IMG/VR virus record: IMGVR_UViG_3300042261_001253
Location: 1-40,309 of that record
Direction: 5' to 3' (one strand)
DNA from: a virus
DNA: 40,309 nucleotides
The translations under genes and the position numbers were made by a program. Shown in pieces: positions 35,842 to 40,309 of this stretch. The stretch's first letter is position 1, and each line of letters begins with the position of its first letter. The notes below the pieces were generated by a model. That model saw only the letters and a list, made by a program, of their open reading frames with translations, did not search any database and was not told the origin of the DNA.

Positions 35842-36949
35842 GGTCGCAAGTTACATGCTCACCCTCAGCAGGCATCGTGAAATCAGCATCAACCTTATCA
35901 TAAAGTTCAAGGAATGCTTGTTTGGTCTCATCATCAAATCCAGAAATAGAATATTTGATCGATTTTTCTTTACTATTAAAGATAGAATATGCCTTTAGAA
36001 TATGAACTAGGCGGCGAGTAGAAACAATTTCATCAATACCACCATCATAAAAGGTTTTACGAATAATGTCGCTCCAATCGCACAATTTTTTAATAAAATC
36101 ACCACTTTCAAGAATACCAATAGAATCTGCAATTCCCTGTAGAATTTTTTGCTCAATCGCACTTGTAGGATATTCTTGCTCCAGTGTAATAGCAAACCTA
36201 TCAAGAAAAGCAGCATTGAGAACGTTGGTGCCGATGAAGCGCCCATCATCAGAACCCTTACCCTTGGTGTTTGCGGTTGCAATCACATTAAAACCAGGAG
36301 CAGGTTTGACAAACTTACCAATCTTTTTCAGAAAAACACCTTTACCTTCCAGAACAGATTGCAGACACATAATCTTGTTTGAGGCAAGATCAATCTCATC
36401 AAGGAGCAGAATCGCTCCACGCTCCAGTGCTTCAATTACGGGACCATTTTTCCACACAGTAGAACCACCAAAAAGGCGGAATCCACCAATCAGATCATCC
36501 TCATCAGTCTCAATCGTGATATTGACACGAATCAATTCACGACCAGTTTGAGCACACGCTTGCTCCACACCGAATGTTTTACCGTTACCCGAAAGACCCG
36601 TAATAAATGTAGGATAAAAGAGACGGGACTGAATAATCTTTTTAATATCAGTAAAATTACCAAACTTGACGAAGGTATCATCTTTTTCAGGAATAAGGTT
36701 TTGTTTTACTGCTTCAATAATATCAATGCCACGAACAGAAGGAGAGTTGAAAGTGTTCTCCAAAGTTTCAACTGCCTCACTAGTTACTTCAAGATTCCAC
36801 CTTCCACGATTAGTTTTAAATTGTTCAAGGCGACGAGTCACAGTAGGATATGAGAGATTCTTGGCGGCACAAAATCCTTTAATATCAGAAGCAGTCAATT
36901 CTGTACCAAAATTTTCTTTAAGACTAGAAATAATTTGATCATCAGTCAT
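35819..36949 (-). CDS. cobS: MoxR/CobS-type AAA+ ATPase
   Basis: Walker A is GLSGNGKT (about residue 97-104), Walker B ILLLDEIDLA (about 178), followed by ATANTKGKG (sensor I) and LDRFAITLE. The N-terminal 90 residues are an added helical domain. In cyanophages this gene is usually called cobS after the cobaltochelatase subunit, but the family is a general MoxR-type chaperone that works with a VWA partner. The VWA protein at 38721-40301 is the likely partner. A TATAAT at 36993-36998 lies upstream. The name reflects convention, not proven function. Confidence 0.87.
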   Translation of the reverse strand: MTDDQIISSLKENFGTELTASDIKGFCAAKNLSYPTVTRRLEQFKTNRGRWNLEVTSEAVETLENTFNSPSVRGIDIIEAVKQNLIPEKDDTFVKFGNFTDIKKIIQSRLFYPTFITGLSGNGKTFGVEQACAQTGRELIRVNITIETDEDDLIGGFRLFGGSTVWKNGPVIEALERGAILLLDEIDLASNKIMCLQSVLEGKGVFLKKIGKFVKPAPGFNVIATANTKGKGSDDGRFIGTNVLNAAFLDRFAITLEQEYPTSAIEQKILQGIADSIGILESGDFIKKLCDWSDIIRKTFYDGGIDEIVSTRRLVHILKAYSIFNSKEKSIKYSISGFDDETKQAFLELYDKVDADFTMPAEGEHVTCDLDQPAPF

Positions 36950-36992
36950 TTTGGTGCGAGTAATAATTTAGTTTGTTTGTTTAACTGAAATT

Positions 36993-36998
36993 ATTATA
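36993..36998 (-). promoter_or_regulatory. Candidate -10 box (TATAAT) of the AAA+ gene
   Basis: TATAAT lies 43 nt before ATG 36949. Seventeen nt upstream is TACAAA (3/6 match), in the loop of the terminator at 37003-37027. It resembles the stronger terminator-nested promoters elsewhere. Confidence 0.45.
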
Positions 36999-37002
36999 CA
37001 CG

Positions 37003-37027
37003 AAAAAAGGGGGCATTTGTACCCCCC
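37003..37027 (-). terminator. Terminator of the 506-aa gene
   Basis: GGGGG-GTACAAATG-CCCCC followed by TTTTTT on the minus strand, 23 bp after the stop at 37050. Confidence 0.9.
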
Positions 37028-37049
37028 GTAGACAGTTCAAAAAGTGTCC

Positions 37050-38570
37050 TCAATCTCCAGACATATATCCCCGAATTCCAAAATCACCTCTGGAATAAAC
37101 ATCTCCTGGATAAGGATATGCTTGTGGTCTACGCTTCATTGCGACTTTTTTAGCTGGAGTTGGTCCTTCACTTTCTGGTCTAATTCTTGTTCTTTTTCCA
37201 GTTGTTGGGTCTATTTCAATTTCTTGAGATTGTCTTTGAAGTTTTCCAACACCCCTTCGTGCTTCATGATCAGCAATAGTTCCACCACTTTTTGTCATTA
37301 TACCAGGATTCATAGATCTAACAAATTCTAATGGTCGATCTCTTCTGCGTCTCGGTCTTCCCTTATCTTCACGCCTTCTTTCTAAGAGAAATGTGTCAAT
37401 ATCGTTTCTCCACTCTTCACTCATATTTGCCATAATAATAAGAGCATCCTGATTTGTATCAGCATAACCTTCAGCAACTAGGTGCTCAAGAATGTAATCA
37501 AAATAATCATAAGATTCTGGAAGACCCTTTGTCTTTACTCCTCTTCTATCTCTATGTCTTTGAACTCTTCCTTTACTCAATCCTTGTGTTATTTGATTCC
37601 CAGTTTCCCAACTTGGTCTTCTTTGTCTATTAGAGACGAAGGTGTTTTGGTGACTTGTACCTCTTAGCCCAGGGTTATCTCTTGCAGTTCTATTATAAAC
37701 TTTATCCCAATTTGGAACATCATATTCTCTTTCTAATCTATTCCCCTCATCAAGATTCATATAAATCTCATACATATCATCCCAAGTATATTCACTCAAA
37801 TCATAACCTTCTTCGACAAGAAAGTTTACCCAGTTTTCAACTTCTTCACCAATACCAAATGCCTTTTTAACTTTTTGACCAGTTTCACTATTACCTGCTT
37901 CTCTGCCTAAACGATAAACAAATTCAGGAGCATCTCCAATTTTTTTTCCAATTTCACTCTGAGATGCACGACGCATTGCTTCACCAGCAGTAGAAATGAC
38001 TCTTCCTACCGTTTGACCAGTTTGTTTGGCAAGATTCATTCCAGTACGATGTCGTTCTATACCAGCAAGAATTCCTCTTGCAATGGCATCACGAATTGGT
38101 TTTTTCTTTGGTTGCTGTGCCTTTGCTTCCGTATCAGGACCTTTTGATTCCGGTTCTTTTTTTTCAGTTTCAGTTCTTTGTTTTGCTTCTTCTTTTGCTT
38201 TTTTCATTGCTGCTGCTCTTGCCGCTGCTCTTGCCGCCTTCGCGTCATCATGAGCAAAAATTGTTGCCTGCAGTTCTTTATAAGAAGGTCCACCAGGTCT
38301 TGCTCTTCTTGCTCTTCTTGCTTCTGTAAGAACATAAAGATCTTCGGAAAGACTATAAACAAATTCTACAAAGTTATCAAGACCAACTTTTTCGATCAGA
38401 ATATTAACACCATCTCCATTAAGTCCATAAGTATAAAAATACTCAGTTGCAACTTCCACAATATCTTGATCTGAGATCATATTATTATATTCATCTGCCT
38501 TTTCTCTCAATTCTTCATTATAAACCGCCTCATACATAAGGCGAATGTCCTGAACTTGTTGTGAATTCAT
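37050..38570 (-). CDS. Modular basic protein, likely virion component (506 aa)
   Basis: Third member of the modular family. It starts MNSQQVQDIRLMYEAVYNEE and has an Ala/Lys/Arg-rich middle (AARAAARAAAMKKAKEEAK). It carries EEVENWVNFLVEEGYDLSEY (about residues 242-261) and later HLVAEGYADTNQDALIIMA with MSEEWRND. The C-terminus is Arg-rich (RRRDRPLEFVRSMNPGIMTK). A late promoter lies 19 nt before ATG 38570. A DNA-associated or capsid-internal protein is plausible; no enzyme motif is seen. Confidence 0.75.
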   Translation of the reverse strand: MNSQQVQDIRLMYEAVYNEELREKADEYNNMISDQDIVEVATEYFYTYGLNGDGVNILIEKVGLDNFVEFVYSLSEDLYVLTEARRARRARPGGPSYKELQATIFAHDDAKAARAAARAAAMKKAKEEAKQRTETEKKEPESKGPDTEAKAQQPKKKPIRDAIARGILAGIERHRTGMNLAKQTGQTVGRVISTAGEAMRRASQSEIGKKIGDAPEFVYRLGREAGNSETGQKVKKAFGIGEEVENWVNFLVEEGYDLSEYTWDDMYEIYMNLDEGNRLEREYDVPNWDKVYNRTARDNPGLRGTSHQNTFVSNRQRRPSWETGNQITQGLSKGRVQRHRDRRGVKTKGLPESYDYFDYILEHLVAEGYADTNQDALIIMANMSEEWRNDIDTFLLERRREDKGRPRRRRDRPLEFVRSMNPGIMTKSGGTIADHEARRGVGKLQRQSQEIEIDPTTGKRTRIRPESEGPTPAKKVAMKRRPQAYPYPGDVYSRGDFGIRGYMSGD

Positions 38571-38588
38571 TTTTATATACTTTTTAGT

Positions 38589-38596
38589 TATTTATA
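38589..38596 (-). promoter_or_regulatory. Late promoter (TATAAATA) of the 506-aa gene
   Basis: TATAAATA on the minus strand, 19 nt before ATG 38570. It matches the late motif at the two paralogous genes near 10.4 and 11.6 kb. Confidence 0.7.
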
Positions 38597-38656
38597 AATT
38601 AACAATTTTGTTTCTTGTTATCTTTCACATTTTATAATAATAAGATTGATTTATAC

Positions 38657-38680
38657 AAAAAAAGCACCCGAAGGTGCTTT
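38657..38680 (-). terminator. Terminator of the VWA gene
   Basis: AAAGCACC-TTCG-GGTGCTTT with the stable TTCG loop, followed by TTTTT on the minus strand, 41 bp after the stop at 38721. Confidence 0.92.
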
Positions 38681-38720
38681 ATTCCAACCTAAAAAGAACC
38701 ACCAAATTAGGTATCAGTAT

Positions 38721-40301
38721 TTATGCTACCAGAGAAATAAACTCTTCAAGAATTTTTTTGTTCATTTTCTTGCACTTCAAACTCTTCACAAAAGCAGATT
38801 TAATTTGAGATTTAGTAGCATCTTCGGCAACATCAAACTCTGTATTTTGAGAAAGAGTACTTGCAGAAAGTCCAAAATAAGAATGATAACCGGAATTTTT
38901 AATTGTAAATGCTTTTTCTTTCTTCCAAGAATTCATAACACTTTCATAGTCTGGGCCATAATACCCATAGTAACGGCGAATAAAATGTCCAGCATCACGA
39001 GACTCAAGAACACGAATGCCGATAAAGTTAATATCAGTAAACTTGTCCCGAAGGTTGCGAAGAAACACATCGGTCATTTGATTCCATTCACAATCTAGAG
39101 AATAGGTGTTTCCAGTTTTACGATCACGCAAAAATGTTCCACTTCCAATATGAGAAGTTCCAATATAAGAATCTTTTTCCCAATGACGCTTCACTTCACG
39201 ATGATAATTAATAGCACATGCCTCACCATCAGTCAAAATCACACACTGAACTTTTTGAAGTTTGTTTTCTTTCTGAAATTTGGGCAAAATTTGATGAAGT
39301 GAAATCAGTGCTTCATTCAAAGGAGTTCCAGAAAGAGAAAGACCTGGAGGAGTAGAATAAAAAGAATAAGAATTACACCTAAAAGAATGAGCGAGGCGGA
39401 AAATATTCTTCATCTGATCTTCCAATGTTTTACCATTCACTTGACTGGTAAGAAGATTCATCATCGAGAACCATTCACCAACCTGAATCAAACCATCTTT
39501 CTTTTGGTAGGCAAGTTCACGAAGATTTGATTTACCATTCTCATCATAAGAAACCAAAGGATAGTCAGTTGTGAAAGCATAAACCTCAAAAGGAATCGCA
39601 ACTTTCCTACAAAACCAGACAAGATTAAAGAGTTGTTTGACTGTATCCAGCATCACGTCACCCATAGAACCAGACCAGTCTAGAACAAACACCAGACCAT
39701 GATTCTTACCTGTAGCAAGAGTTGTAACTTTCTTGAAAAGATCTTCATTGTATTTGTAGGTGTGAAGTTTAGAGCAGTCCAGAACACCAGTACGGGCAGT
39801 GGTGGCACGGGCATAAGAATCTGCTGCCTTGCGACATTCAAACTCTTTCACCAGATAATTCACTTCCTTTTGAGCAGAACGCTTGAATTCTACAAACTTC
39901 TTATCAACTGCACCAAAAACATCTTCGTGCTTATAATCACGATCTTCAATAAAATTGTCCCAAGATTCTTTGCATTTGGAATGAATCTCAGCATTCGGAA
40001 CAATTACTTTTTTCAGATCAAGTTTAGGTAGTTCCAGATAAACATTTTCTGGACCACTATTATTGGCTAGTTCTTTAAGTGCTTCTTCCAGAGATTCCAT
40101 CGTCTTCACTTCAGGTTCTTCATTCTTCTCACCACCCATTTCTGGGGTGGTTTCACTCTCTTCTTGAGTAGTTTCATCAGAAGTAGGAGCATCTTCAGAA
40201 TCATTGAACTCAGGTTGATTGCTTTCACCTTCCTGCTGATCACTAAAATCAGAAGCAGGTTGATTATCAGCACCACTCTGCTGGGACTCAAGATTATTCA
40301 T
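38721..40301 (-). CDS. VWA-domain protein, CobT/ViaA-like
   Basis: The N-terminal 80 residues are acidic and Glu/Ser/Gln-rich, likely disordered. The VWA domain (about 205-420) has the complete metal site: VFVLDWSGSMGDV (DxSxS), LSGTPLNEAL (Thr) and VILTDGEAC (Asp). CobT of the cobalt chelatase and ViaA-type proteins share this layout and pair with MoxR AAA+ ATPases such as the one at 35819. The start MNNLESQQSG at 40301 is 8 bp from the window edge, so an upstream start cannot be ruled out. It has 526 residues. Confidence 0.83.
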   Translation of the reverse strand: MNNLESQQSGADNQPASDFSDQQEGESNQPEFNDSEDAPTSDETTQEESETTPEMGGEKNEEPEVKTMESLEEALKELANNSGPENVYLELPKLDLKKVIVPNAEIHSKCKESWDNFIEDRDYKHEDVFGAVDKKFVEFKRSAQKEVNYLVKEFECRKAADSYARATTARTGVLDCSKLHTYKYNEDLFKKVTTLATGKNHGLVFVLDWSGSMGDVMLDTVKQLFNLVWFCRKVAIPFEVYAFTTDYPLVSYDENGKSNLRELAYQKKDGLIQVGEWFSMMNLLTSQVNGKTLEDQMKNIFRLAHSFRCNSYSFYSTPPGLSLSGTPLNEALISLHQILPKFQKENKLQKVQCVILTDGEACAINYHREVKRHWEKDSYIGTSHIGSGTFLRDRKTGNTYSLDCEWNQMTDVFLRNLRDKFTDINFIGIRVLESRDAGHFIRRYYGYYGPDYESVMNSWKKEKAFTIKNSGYHSYFGLSASTLSQNTEFDVAEDATKSQIKSAFVKSLKCKKMNKKILEEFISLVA

Positions 40302-40309
40302 AGGAGTCT

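Noticed and set aside
38178-38474. Cys-rich plus-strand frame opposite the Ala/Lys-rich part of the 506-aa gene
   Set aside because: Its cysteines are the complement of GCA/GCG-rich alanine codons; it has no start signal or context.

Overview
The window looks like part of the genome of a T4-like cyanomyovirus (a contractile-tailed phage of marine Synechococcus or Prochlorococcus). The evidence is the T4-type replication set (gp43 polymerase, UvsX, gp41 helicase, gp61 primase, gp44/gp62 clamp loader, gp45 clamp, RegA) combined with genes typical of cyanophages: MazG, Hsp20, a 2OG-Fe(II) oxygenase, a CobS-like AAA+ ATPase, class Ia ribonucleotide reductase, and an outer-membrane SLH/porin-type protein that resembles cyanobacterial ones. 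The DNA is AT-rich. Nearly all genes lie on the minus strand, tightly packed with ATGA/TAATG overlaps; two short islands (5.7-6.5 kb and 8.0-8.4 kb) run on the plus strand. The host is an inference.

Layout. 0-4.1 kb: small proteins, a Dps-like ferritin, the SLH/porin protein and a loose tRNA cluster (Ser, Gly, Thr, Met, Arg) mixed with several aberrant tRNA-like elements and a structured RNA with its own promoter. The stretch 3217-3913 has no protein gene and holds only these RNAs and their promoters. 4.1-7.9 kb: small proteins plus three peptidoglycan-active enzymes (tail-lysozyme domain, GH24 lysozyme, YkuD L,D-transpeptidase). 8.4-11.6 kb: two low-complexity proteins of a modular family, with a third at 37-38.6 kb. 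11.6-17.2 kb: nrdB, nrdA broken into two genes by a split intein, gp61 primase and a GIY-YIG homing endonuclease. 17.2-21.7 kb: late and structural-type genes, including a nucleotidyltransferase with a capsid-targeting-like N-terminus. 21.8-22.0 kb: tRNA-Leu and tRNA-Ala. 22.0-35.8 kb: replication and recombination genes, interrupted by a two-gene accessory cassette (30.5-32.2 kb) and an HNH endonuclease. 35.8-40.3 kb: a MoxR/CobS-type AAA+ ATPase and a von Willebrand factor A protein on either side of the third modular protein.

Regulation. Two promoter classes are visible. Host-like sigma70 promoters have TTGAC(A/C/T), a spacer of exactly 17 nt and a -10 box; at least ten occur. Late promoters of the T4 type (TATAAATA) precede Dps and structural-type genes. 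Many promoters are fused to terminators: in three cases the -35 box is built into the terminator hairpin, and in others the U-tract runs straight into TATAAATA. The strongest points for follow-up are the split NrdA intein whose +1 residue is the catalytic thiyl-radical cysteine, the terminator-promoter composites, the small structured RNAs, the tRNAs with mismatched class and anticodon, and the nuclease-like cassette between the clamp-loader genes.
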